Source: Maribacter antarcticus DSM 21422 (lineage in GTDB: Bacteria > Bacteroidota > Bacteroidia > Flavobacteriales > Flavobacteriaceae). Taken from it: a DNA stretch of 64,000 nt. The stretch is from NCBI RefSeq assembly GCF_000621125.1, contig NZ_JHZC01000005.1, positions 186,001 to 250,000 on the forward strand. Direction: 5' to 3'. Positions 54,870 through 62,926 of the stretch are shown here, piece by piece. A model generated the notes under the pieces. The model did no database searches. It worked only from the letters and a program-made list of their open reading frames with translations, and was not told where the DNA came from. A program made the translations under genes and the position numbers. Position 1 is the first letter of the stretch; each line of letters opens with the position of its first letter.

Positions 54870-56683
54870 TGAAATGTAGAAAATTAGCCTATTGTTTTCT
54901 GATAGGCTCATTTTATTTTTTCAGCAATGTTATTCTTTCACAAGATCAACGAATTGCGGATAGTTTGGTGGTTATTTATAATGCAGATACCGCGCAGGGG
55001 TTAGAAAAATTGGACTTGCTTCATGCCTTGTCGTTTAATGAAATAAATAATTTTGATGTAGCATTAAAATATTCAGAAGAATTAATACACTTATCCAGAC
55101 AAAGTAGCAATTATGAATACCTGAGTTATGGATATTTTCAAAAAGGATATGCCAAACAATATAGTGGAGATTTGGAGGATGCTTTGTCAGCCTATTTTCA
55201 AAGTGCTGATGTTGCTAAAAAAGAAAAAATAGTATCCAGTGAAGGTAGTGCCTATGCTGCTATCGCAGACATATATTCGATTTCCGATAATTTTGATAAT
55301 GCAATGCTCTATTATCAAAGGGCAATAAAAACACTGAGAAAATCACCACAAAAAAGAGAAGACACAGTACTTTTAGCAACCTCTATATTGAATGCAGGCG
55401 ATGAGTTGCTTATTCATAAAGTATATGATTCAGCCTTAGTTTATTTTAAAGAATCAGGAGAACTTTTTGAAGAAGTAGATTATACCGCAGGAAAAGCATT
55501 TAATTTGGGGAATATAGGCATGGTACACGCCTATACCGGTAAAAATGACCTTGCTGAAAATAACATTCACCAAGCAATTCGTATTTTAGAAAAATCTGAA
55601 AATTATTATCCCATTAGTGTGTATTTGATGGCGATGGCCGATATTTATGTAGAGAAAAAGGAACACCAAACTGCTATTGATTACGCCCAAAAGAGTCTTA
55701 GCTTGGCAAAAAAATATGGTTTAATAGAACAGCTTGCCGATGCCAATGAAAAATTAGCCAAGCTTTATGAGGGTGTTGGGGACCAAGTGACCTCGTATAG
55801 CCACTATAAAGACCATATTGCCTACCGGGATAGTTTACTTAATATTGAAAAAGTCCAACAATTGGCCAATCAACGTACCGACTTTGAGGTTTCTCAAAAG
55901 CAAGTAGAAGTCGAGCTATTAGAAACACAGAAAAGAAATCAGTTAATCGTCTTGGGTTTTATCGGATTGCTATTAGTAGCTTCCTTATGGTTTTACCGCA
56001 CCATTTCAAAAGAGAAAAAAAAATCAGAAAAACTTTTGTTGAATATCTTACCAGAAGATACCGCCAAAGAACTAAAAGCAACTGGTGCGGTAAAAGCCAA
56101 AAAATACGATTCGGTAACGGTATTATTTACAGACTTTAAAGGTTTTACTAGGTATTCAGAAAAACTATTGCCAGAGGCCTTAGTAGAAACGATAAGTTTT
56201 TACTTTTCAAAATTTGACGCTATTATAGACAAGCATGGTTTAGAAAAAATTAAAACCATTGGCGATGCCTATATGTGTGCAGGTGGCTTACATGATACTG
56301 AAGAAGATCATGCCCAACGCATGGTCCATGCTGCATTTGAGATAGCTACTTTTGTAGAAGAAACAAAGAAAGATGTAGCGGCGAGTGAATTGACTTTTGA
56401 TATCCGCATTGGAATCAATTCAGGCCCTGTAGTAGCTGGGGTAGTGGGTACCAAAAAATTCGCCTATGATATTTGGGGCGATACGGTAAATGTAGCCTCT
56501 CGGATGGAATCGATGTCTGAACCTGGAAAAATTAATGTGTCCAACAGTACCTTTGAGCTTATAAAATCCGATTTTGATTGTGACTATCGTGGAGAAATAG
56601 AAGCAAAGAATAGAGGAAAAATAAAGATGTACTTTGTTACCGGTGCTAAAAAGGAAGTGTTAGCGATGACTAATGGGTGCTAA
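54869..56683 (+). CDS. TPR-containing class III adenylate cyclase
   Basis: 604 residues. A signal or anchor segment (LAYCFLIGSFYFFSNVILS) is followed by six or so TPRs outside the cytoplasm (LEDALSAYFQSADVAKKE, FDNAMLYYQRAIKTLRK), one transmembrane helix (LIVLGFIGLLLVASLWFY, about residue 355) and the class III catalytic domain. Metal Asp residues are in VLFTDFKGFTRYSE and IKTIGDAYMCAGG; the adenine-selecting Lys (EKIKTIGD) and Asp (YDIWGDTVNVASRME) and transition-state Asn/Arg are present, so ATP is the likely substrate. The periplasmic TPR module probably senses a protein or peptide. Confidence 0.9.
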   Translation: MKCRKLAYCFLIGSFYFFSNVILSQDQRIADSLVVIYNADTAQGLEKLDLLHALSFNEINNFDVALKYSEELIHLSRQSSNYEYLSYGYFQKGYAKQYSGDLEDALSAYFQSADVAKKEKIVSSEGSAYAAIADIYSISDNFDNAMLYYQRAIKTLRKSPQKREDTVLLATSILNAGDELLIHKVYDSALVYFKESGELFEEVDYTAGKAFNLGNIGMVHAYTGKNDLAENNIHQAIRILEKSENYYPISVYLMAMADIYVEKKEHQTAIDYAQKSLSLAKKYGLIEQLADANEKLAKLYEGVGDQVTSYSHYKDHIAYRDSLLNIEKVQQLANQRTDFEVSQKQVEVELLETQKRNQLIVLGFIGLLLVASLWFYRTISKEKKKSEKLLLNILPEDTAKELKATGAVKAKKYDSVTVLFTDFKGFTRYSEKLLPEALVETISFYFSKFDAIIDKHGLEKIKTIGDAYMCAGGLHDTEEDHAQRMVHAAFEIATFVEETKKDVAASELTFDIRIGINSGPVVAGVVGTKKFAYDIWGDTVNVASRMESMSEPGKINVSNSTFELIKSDFDCDYRGEIEAKNRGKIKMYFVTGAKKEVLAMTNGC

Positions 56684-56686
56684 AAT

Positions 56687-56721
56687 AAAAAAAGGGTGTC
56701 TCCAAGAGACACCCTTTTTTT
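56687..56721. terminator. Bidirectional terminator between cyclase and Hsp31-like gene
   Basis: The arms 56687-56701 and 56707-56721 pair perfectly over 15 bases, including A7/T7 runs, with loop CCAAG. It serves both the plus-strand cyclase and the minus-strand DJ-1 gene. Confidence 0.9.
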
Positions 56722-56744
56722 CTGTTATTAAACCATCGCTAGTG

Positions 56745-57422
56745 CTACTTTAAACTTTCCAATAGTTTTTCGGCAACCAACTCTGATGATGCAGGGTTCT
56801 GGCCTGTAATCAAATTACCATCTTGTATAGCATAGGCTTCCCAGTCTCCTTTTTTAGAATAGATTCCGCCATTGTTATTCAGCATATCCTCTACTAAAAA
56901 CGGAACCACATCGGTAAGTTGTACCGCAGCTTCTTCCGTGTTCGTAAATCCGGTAACTTTTTTACCGTTTACTAAGGGTTTCCCATTGGTGTCCTTTACC
57001 TCTTTTAGTGCTGCCGGAGCATGACATACAAATGCTATAGGCTTGGCTTGACTATTAAAGGTTTCAATTAATTTTATGGATGTAGCATCATTTGCTAAAT
57101 CCCATAAAGGTCCATGACCTCCAGGATAGAATACAGCATCAAAATCATCTGGATTCATATCTGCCAATACTTTAGTGTTAGCAATACGCTCCTTTGCTTC
57201 GGCATCCGCATTATACCTTTTTGTAGCGTCAGTTGCGGCATCTGGGCCATCACTGCTTGGGTCTATCGGTGCCGCGCCACCTTTTGGTGTTGCAATGGTA
57301 ATATTGGCACCCTTGTCCAATAAAGTGTAATATGGACTGGCGAATTCTTCTACCCAAAATCCTGTTTTTTTACCGGTGTCTCCCAGTTTATCGTGCGATG
57401 TTAATACAAATAATACCTTCAT
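56745..57422 (-). CDS. DJ-1/Hsp31-like glyoxalase family protein
   Basis: 225 residues, cytosolic, no signal. The nucleophile Cys lies in KPIAFVCHAPAALKEV with a His next to it. An acidic residue of the catalytic triad is in TGFWVEEFASPYYTL. The PfpI/DJ-1 type 1 glutamine-amidotransferase fold with a short Hsp31 insertion fits the glutathione-independent glyoxalase III (HchA) class, which turns methylglyoxal into lactate. It is the last gene of the TetR-nitroreductase-alcohol dehydrogenase run, consistent with clearance of reactive aldehydes. Chaperone activity is an alternative role for this family. Confidence 0.88.
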   Translation of the reverse strand: MKVLFVLTSHDKLGDTGKKTGFWVEEFASPYYTLLDKGANITIATPKGGAAPIDPSSDGPDAATDATKRYNADAEAKERIANTKVLADMNPDDFDAVFYPGGHGPLWDLANDATSIKLIETFNSQAKPIAFVCHAPAALKEVKDTNGKPLVNGKKVTGFTNTEEAAVQLTDVVPFLVEDMLNNNGGIYSKKGDWEAYAIQDGNLITGQNPASSELVAEKLLESLK

Positions 57423-57548
57423 TTTTTTACCTTTTTAAATTTCTGTTTTTTCTTCTGAAACGTTTTCAGAAGGTCTTTCTCCTTTGTTCTCTTCGTAGCG
57501 TAAAGCTATAAATATTGTTAACCTTGGTGTTAATAATTCTAATATAAG

Positions 57549-58709
57549 TTAGTACGCCATTTTTATAATTTTTTCAACTTTATCTGGGGATAAAGATTGA
57601 TGCTCACCTAAGCCCAACCAACCACGATCGGTAAATCGTTTGGAAATGGTTTCGGCTGTTCCTTCGTAATTCTTAGTATAATCAGATAATTTAGTATCGA
57701 TGCCTAATTCATGGAAAAACGCTTCGGTTTTTTCAATAGCAGCATACGCTTTATCATCTATACTGCCTTCTGTTATGTTCCAAACACGCTCGGCATACTG
57801 GGCTAATTTTTCTTTTTTAGCTTCAAAATTAAATTTGTAATGACTTGGAGTAATTACGGCTAAAGTACGTGCGTGATCTATACGGAATAATGCAGTTAAC
57901 TCGTGTCCAATCGCATGTACAGCCCAATCTGTTGGTACACCTTTTTGTATTAATCCGTTTAAAGCCATTGTACAACTCCACATAAAATTAGAAGCCGCTT
58001 TATAATCTGTTGGGTCTTTTAATACTTTTGGGGCCACTTCTATAACTGTCTGCATAATGCTTTCAGAAAAACGATCTTGTAATAAAGCACCAATTGGATA
58101 GGTCATATATTGCTCCAAAACGTGTGTAAAGGCGTCCATAAGTCCATTTGCCAATTGGCGCTCTGGAATAGAGTGAACCACCTGCGGGTCTAAAATAGAA
58201 AATACAGGAAACAGCCCTGGTCCGCCCATCGCTAGTTTTTCTTTGGTTTCCTTTCTTGTTATTACGGACCCTGAATTCATTTCGGATCCTGTTGCTGGTA
58301 ATGTTAACACGGTACCGAAAGGCATTCCTTTTTCGGTCTTCATATTTTTACTTAAAATATCCCAAGGCGTATCGCCTTTAAATAAAGCTGCAGCCGATAA
58401 AAATTTGGTACCATCTATTACAGAGCCGCCACCAACAGCTAATAAGTAGGTGATGTTTTCGTCTTTAATCACTTTTAAAGCCTCCATTAAAACAGCATAC
58501 TCAGGGTTTGCAGGGATACCTCCAAACTCAATGACGTCTACGTTTGCCAAAGCTATTTTTACTTGGTCGTAAATGCCGTTTTTCTTTATGCTTCCGCCAC
58601 CGTAAAGGAGTAATACTTTAGCATCATTAGGAATTTCGTTTTCTAATTTTTTTATAGTGTCCTTTCCAAAAATAATTTTGGTCGGATTTTTAAATTCAAA
58701 ATTGTTCAT
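57549..58709 (-). CDS. Iron-containing alcohol/aldehyde reductase (YqhD/BdhA type)
   Basis: 386 residues of the group III iron-dependent dehydrogenases. The NADP-binding GGGSVIDGTKF motif (about residue 93) is clear, and the metal ligands are in the block NGLMDAFTHVLEQY and the two later His-containing stretches VHAIGHELTALFRIDHARTLA. Family members reduce aldehydes such as butanal, methylglyoxal or isobutyraldehyde with NADPH. It is placed between a nitroreductase and a DJ-1/Hsp31 gene on the same strand, fitting aldehyde detoxification. The substrate is not fixed by sequence. Confidence 0.92.
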   Translation of the reverse strand: MNNFEFKNPTKIIFGKDTIKKLENEIPNDAKVLLLYGGGSIKKNGIYDQVKIALANVDVIEFGGIPANPEYAVLMEALKVIKDENITYLLAVGGGSVIDGTKFLSAAALFKGDTPWDILSKNMKTEKGMPFGTVLTLPATGSEMNSGSVITRKETKEKLAMGGPGLFPVFSILDPQVVHSIPERQLANGLMDAFTHVLEQYMTYPIGALLQDRFSESIMQTVIEVAPKVLKDPTDYKAASNFMWSCTMALNGLIQKGVPTDWAVHAIGHELTALFRIDHARTLAVITPSHYKFNFEAKKEKLAQYAERVWNITEGSIDDKAYAAIEKTEAFFHELGIDTKLSDYTKNYEGTAETISKRFTDRGWLGLGEHQSLSPDKVEKIIKMAY

Positions 58710-58757
58710 CTTTTTTTCTTTTTTTAATCTTAATTTTTGTGATTTTCAGCAAATAGC

Positions 58758-59390
58758 TTACGCCATTACAGTCACTAAATGATGCATTGGTTTTCTCACT
58801 TTTGTTAAGTTTACTAACCAGTCATTATCTTCTTTTCTATACCCTATGGGCAATAAAACAGTACTTCTTAAGCCTTTTTCGCGTAGGCCTAAAATTTCGT
58901 CTACCTTGTCTACACTAAACCCTTCTATTGGTGTACAGTCCACTTTTTCGTAAGCTGCGCCAACCATGGCTGTACCCAACGCGATATAGGCTTGCTTAGC
59001 AGCATGATTAAAGTTTTCTTCTGCATCTTTCTGTGGATACGAGTTTAAAAGCATCTGACGGTACTTTTCCCAACCTTCGTTTTTAAATCCACGAATTTCG
59101 TTCGTTAAATCAAACATGTAGTTAATTCGGTCTACCGTATAGGTATCCCACGCTGCAAAAACGAGTAGGTGAGAGCAGTCCGTGATTACAGATTGGTTCC
59201 AAGCTACAGGTCTTATTTTTTCTTTTAGTTCCTGATTTTTAATTACAAAAATCTCGAAAGGCTGCAAACCACTTGATGTTGGTGCCAAACGAGCTGCTTC
59301 TAAAATACGTTCTATTTTTTCTTCAGCTACTTTTTCTGCATTCATTGCTTTAGCAGCATATCTCCAGTTTAGTTTATCTAATAATTCCAT
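58758..59390 (-). CDS. NAD(P)H-dependent nitroreductase family protein
   Basis: 210 residues, FMN-dependent nitroreductase fold, NfsB-like length. The N-terminal segment (LNWRYAAKAMNAEKV) matches the R-x-S/A-x-R FMN-phosphate motif loosely, and APTSSGLQPFEIFVI, QAYIALGTAMVGAAYEKVDCTPIEGF, and LGLREKGLRSTVLLPIGYR are conserved. It may reduce quinones, nitro compounds or enones. It is co-transcribed with TetR upstream (36 bases) and the iron dehydrogenase downstream (48 bases). Confidence 0.9.
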   Translation of the reverse strand: MELLDKLNWRYAAKAMNAEKVAEEKIERILEAARLAPTSSGLQPFEIFVIKNQELKEKIRPVAWNQSVITDCSHLLVFAAWDTYTVDRINYMFDLTNEIRGFKNEGWEKYRQMLLNSYPQKDAEENFNHAAKQAYIALGTAMVGAAYEKVDCTPIEGFSVDKVDEILGLREKGLRSTVLLPIGYRKEDNDWLVNLTKVRKPMHHLVTVMA

Positions 59391-59426
59391 ATATTCAATA
59401 GTGTATCTTAGTTTTATTTGTAATCA

Positions 59427-60011
59427 TTATGTTATGACCTTTATACTGTTCCAAGCAGATAGATAGGCTTCTTCAATATGTACTTTATCTAATTTAAAAG
59501 ATCCACGCTTTTCAGACATGATTAAAAAAGATAATGGATTTATTGCATAAGCATATAGTAGATAGTTGGACAAAGGCTTGATAATACCTTCTTTTTTGCC
59601 ACACTCCCAAAGGTCCAATAAGGGCTGTAAATGCTTAATACCTTCTTGTAAACTAGGTTCATCAATCATTGGTGTATTGTCACATTGCGCTAAAAACATA
59701 GCATTTTCACATTCTTTAAGTTTAAAATCTGCAATACGCTTCCAAATGATTTTAAAACCTTCTTCTACAGGCATATTTTGGTTGTAGGTAGCAAACGCAT
59801 ATGTGGTATATTTTGCTTTTACTTCCATATAGGTTTGATTTACTAAATCTTGCTTATTTTCAAAATACAAATAAATAGTAGCAGGAGATACGTTTGCTAT
59901 TTTTGCAATTTTACTCATTGGAGTGGCATGAAAACCATTATTGTTCACTAGCTCAATAGTTGCTTTTATGAGTGCATTACGTTTATCAATACTTTTTTGA
60001 AGTGGAGCCAT
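59427..60011 (-). CDS. TetR-family repressor of the detoxification operon
   Basis: 194 residues. The helix-turn-helix (GFHATPMSKIAKIANVSPATIYLYFENKQDLV) is standard TetR. The C-terminal ligand domain contains MIDEPSLQEGIKHLQPLLD and FLIMSEKRGSF, of the TetR_C group. It is the first gene of the minus-strand operon that continues with a nitroreductase, an iron alcohol dehydrogenase and a DJ-1 protein. A perfect palindrome at 60045-60058 overlaps its promoter, so autorepression and electrophile-induced derepression of the operon are likely. Confidence 0.92.
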   Translation of the reverse strand: MAPLQKSIDKRNALIKATIELVNNNGFHATPMSKIAKIANVSPATIYLYFENKQDLVNQTYMEVKAKYTTYAFATYNQNMPVEEGFKIIWKRIADFKLKECENAMFLAQCDNTPMIDEPSLQEGIKHLQPLLDLWECGKKEGIIKPLSNYLLYAYAINPLSFLIMSEKRGSFKLDKVHIEEAYLSAWNSIKVIT

Positions 60012-60030
60012 TTTGTTTTTGATTCTTGTA

Positions 60031-60058
60031 CAAAGATATATAAAAATGAACGTTCATT
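60031..60058 (-). promoter_or_regulatory. Promoter and TetR operator of the detoxification operon
   Basis: The complement of 60031-60038 is TATCTTTG, an exact -7 element 20 bases from the tetR start. AATGAACGTTCATT (60045-60058) is a perfect 14-base palindrome lying in the -7/-33 spacer. The geometry mirrors that of the TetR gene at 10649-11245. Confidence 0.7.
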
Positions 60059-60308
60059 CTTTTATTTAGCAAAGATTTAGGAGTTTCATACCTAATAGCA
60101 CGTCAACAATGCTATTGATAACAAAATAGTCTAGACATCAATACGATCTTGAATTTATAACAAATGGTTCGTACACCCCTTGTATCCCTTTGGCGGAGAA
60201 GACAAAGAGGTGTATGTGGCCTTTTGTAGGCGTACAGGTCTAAAAAGTACTATTGAATCTGGTGCTCAAAAGGACAAAATCAGTATTGCCTTTTAGCATC
60301 CCTATGTT
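60059..60308. other. Gene-poor stretch with a short coding-like remnant
   Basis: One plus-strand frame near 60160-60296 reads KWFVHPLYPFGGEDKEVYVA and then RTGLKSTIESGAQKD before a stop. It has no start codon and no recognised family. It is convergent on the transporter gene. I regard it as a possible decayed gene end, not an annotated CDS. Confidence 0.35.
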
Positions 60309-62498
60309 TTATGCCTTTTCTTTACTGAAATTCAAGTCCAATACATTAAAATTATTAGCTGCCTTTACTAAAAGGGTAGAGCCAATAGTTTCAAACAACT
60401 GATTGTTTTTAAGGATAAACTCAGCTTGTTTTTCTATTTTAAAATTAGGGATACCTACTAAGGTTAAATCTGTAGTTTTAGAATGTTGCTTAATTATGGT
60501 GTAAAAAGATTCTTGTTCTACGGCATTATTGATAATTATAATTTCAACATTAACCCGTAAATCCTCCACAAGTTTAGAAATTTTTGAGTTGATTAAAGCC
60601 TTGTTTACATTGTTGTTATTTACAAACAAAACGCGAATATTTGTATTGTTCCATTTAGGGGATGCAATGATAAATCGCGCTATATTTAACATCATTTCAG
60701 CATTTTTACTATCGGTTTCCCGCCACCAAAGATCTACCGTATGGTAGTTGCCAAACTTTGTCTTTCTATCAAAATCCAAATACAATAAATTATAATCCAG
60801 ATACAAGAGTGTTTGCGTCATTTCAGCATATTCTTCTGAACTTTCCAAACCTTTAGGCCAGCCCATCATTATCGTATTGGGTTCAACACCAGAAAACCCA
60901 AACGTTGTAGCTATGTTGGTAATCCCTTTATAAATATTATCCACTTTTATCTGCCGTGCAAAAATACCAAGGTCTTTAAAATTATCGTCTCTAATAACCT
61001 GTTCGGTTTTTTTAAATGGCCTATGATTATTTTTATCGAGAATCAATTTAAAATTGGTAACGATACCCGTGCGTCCAGAAATGGTTTTAGCCAGCTCCAA
61101 TAAATAGGACTGATGGGTGCTTTGTCCACTAAACAGAATAACATTGGGGTTCCAATTGGAATCTATATTAACTACGCGGGCATCTATCCGTTTTAATCCT
61201 TTGTTCACCACATTTTCCCAAACACTTCGCCAAACATCGTTAGATTGTAATTGCACTTCTTTTTTCTGTAACCCAAAATATAAAGCCCCAATGACTGCCA
61301 GGGCAGCGAGCATAGCAAACATATCTAGCTTGAACATCACCGTAAAACAAGCAATAAAACCGAGGAGGCCAATCCAGCGTTTAATTTTAAATGTGGGTTG
61401 AAAGTCTGGATTTGCCCAACTTTCTAAGAAAAATGAAATATTAATAAAACCATATGCTGTTAAATAAAACATAGAAACCACACGTGCAATAATATCTAAT
61501 TCACCAATCAAAATTCCGGCTTCGGCGATAATAAAAACCAATAGCATGGCATTTACGGGTTCCTTATTTTTTCCCTTACCAAAACCAAATAGTTTAGGTG
61601 TCACCTTATCAATAGACATGGCTTGTATTATTCTAGGTCCTCCTAAAATTCCTCCCAATGCAGAGGATAGGGTAGCACCCCAAATACCGGCGACCACTGC
61701 AGGCGCGAAAAGTGCTATTTTCATTAAGATATTATATTCTGTTTTTAGCACTTCAGAATCAACCGTTACCGCTAAAAATACAGCAAGGGCAAGGTAGATT
61801 AAAAGCCCCCCACCAATGGCAAATAAGGTGCCACTAGGAATAGATTTTTTAGGGTCTTTAAGATCACCACTCATAGCGATACCGGCGGTAAAACCGGTCA
61901 CAGCAGGGAAAAATACAGCAAATACAACTTCTAAAGGCACGGCATCCATTGTAGAAAAAAGAGGAATACTATTTGGTGTAAATTCAGATGCCCCAAAAAA
62001 GACCGAAACCAGAGAAATAATAATAGCAGCTAGAATAATATACTGTGATTTTAGGGCTACAGAGGTGCTTATTAGTGCTAACAGCGTAAGTGCGATTAAT
62101 GCTAAAGTGCCTGTTAATCGAAAATCATTAATGGACATACCAAAGCCAAAAAAAGCATTAAAGCTTTCTGCAAAACCAATTAAATATAAGGCAATTGAAA
62201 AGGCAGTTCCTATAGATAATGCGATACCTATAGAACCTCCGATTGGAATTCCCATGCTGCGTGATAGCACATGGTAAATACCACCAGCACCTATTTTTTT
62301 ATCCGTAGCTACTGACGATACACTTAAACCTGTTGTAACTGCAATAAGGTGCGCGAGTACGATGATACCTATGGCTCCTATAAGTCCGGCATTACCAACA
62401 ACCCAACCTAGGCGCATATACATGATAACCCCTACAATCGTTAAGATAGAAGGGGTGAAAACGCCACTAAAAGTTCCAAACTTTTGCATTTTTCCCAT
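60309..62498 (-). CDS. SLC12-like (cation-chloride cotransporter/APC superfamily) permease
   Basis: 729 residues. The first 460 residues form about 12 transmembrane helices. The N-terminal GTFSGVFTPSILTIVGVIMYMRLGWVVGNAG is the hallmark of SLC12/NKCC-type carriers, and the repeat core has FAVFFPAVTGFTAGIAMSGDLKDPKKSIPSGT. The C-terminal 270 residues are cytosolic and contain alpha/beta units (WNPNVILFSGQSTHQSYLLELAKTI) like the SLC12 C-domain. Prokaryotic members transport amino acids or ions; the substrate is not fixed. It is monocistronic. Confidence 0.9.
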   Translation of the reverse strand: MGKMQKFGTFSGVFTPSILTIVGVIMYMRLGWVVGNAGLIGAIGIIVLAHLIAVTTGLSVSSVATDKKIGAGGIYHVLSRSMGIPIGGSIGIALSIGTAFSIALYLIGFAESFNAFFGFGMSINDFRLTGTLALIALTLLALISTSVALKSQYIILAAIIISLVSVFFGASEFTPNSIPLFSTMDAVPLEVVFAVFFPAVTGFTAGIAMSGDLKDPKKSIPSGTLFAIGGGLLIYLALAVFLAVTVDSEVLKTEYNILMKIALFAPAVVAGIWGATLSSALGGILGGPRIIQAMSIDKVTPKLFGFGKGKNKEPVNAMLLVFIIAEAGILIGELDIIARVVSMFYLTAYGFINISFFLESWANPDFQPTFKIKRWIGLLGFIACFTVMFKLDMFAMLAALAVIGALYFGLQKKEVQLQSNDVWRSVWENVVNKGLKRIDARVVNIDSNWNPNVILFSGQSTHQSYLLELAKTISGRTGIVTNFKLILDKNNHRPFKKTEQVIRDDNFKDLGIFARQIKVDNIYKGITNIATTFGFSGVEPNTIMMGWPKGLESSEEYAEMTQTLLYLDYNLLYLDFDRKTKFGNYHTVDLWWRETDSKNAEMMLNIARFIIASPKWNNTNIRVLFVNNNNVNKALINSKISKLVEDLRVNVEIIIINNAVEQESFYTIIKQHSKTTDLTLVGIPNFKIEKQAEFILKNNQLFETIGSTLLVKAANNFNVLDLNFSKEKA

Positions 62499-62926
62499 TA
62501 AAAAAATAGCTCTTTAATTTTGGTAAGGGAAAGTAACTATTCTTTTTGTAATTACAGGAGATTCAATCTAAATGAAGGACAATTAATGTTTTCCCTTTAA
62601 GACAACTAAAATCGCAAACCAAAGCGATTGGTATAGTTTAAATATTCCTAAAGAATAAATAGAAGTACTGGAGTGTGTTATCCGAGTTAGTATAGGTAAA
62701 CATCATATCCATTGTAAAATGCTACGAAATGATTCGGTAAGAATACAGCAACTAGTTAGGGTATAAGTTCAGGACGCGGCTTTCTTCATAATAGCTTAAG
62801 CCTTTACGTGGAAACTTTGGTTATCGGCATTGTGCTAAAAGAAAATGGGCATGCGCTCGGTAATTTGTTTCCGCCATAAAAACCAATTATATTTAGGCCA
62901 CTATTAAAAATACAAAAGCGAAACAC
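62499..62926. other. Intergenic stretch, no gene seen
   Basis: This 428-base divergent region between the transporter and the GH4 gene has frequent stops in all frames. I see no exact -7 element, hairpin or repeat that stands out, although regulation of the glycosidase probably lies here. Confidence 0.5.
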
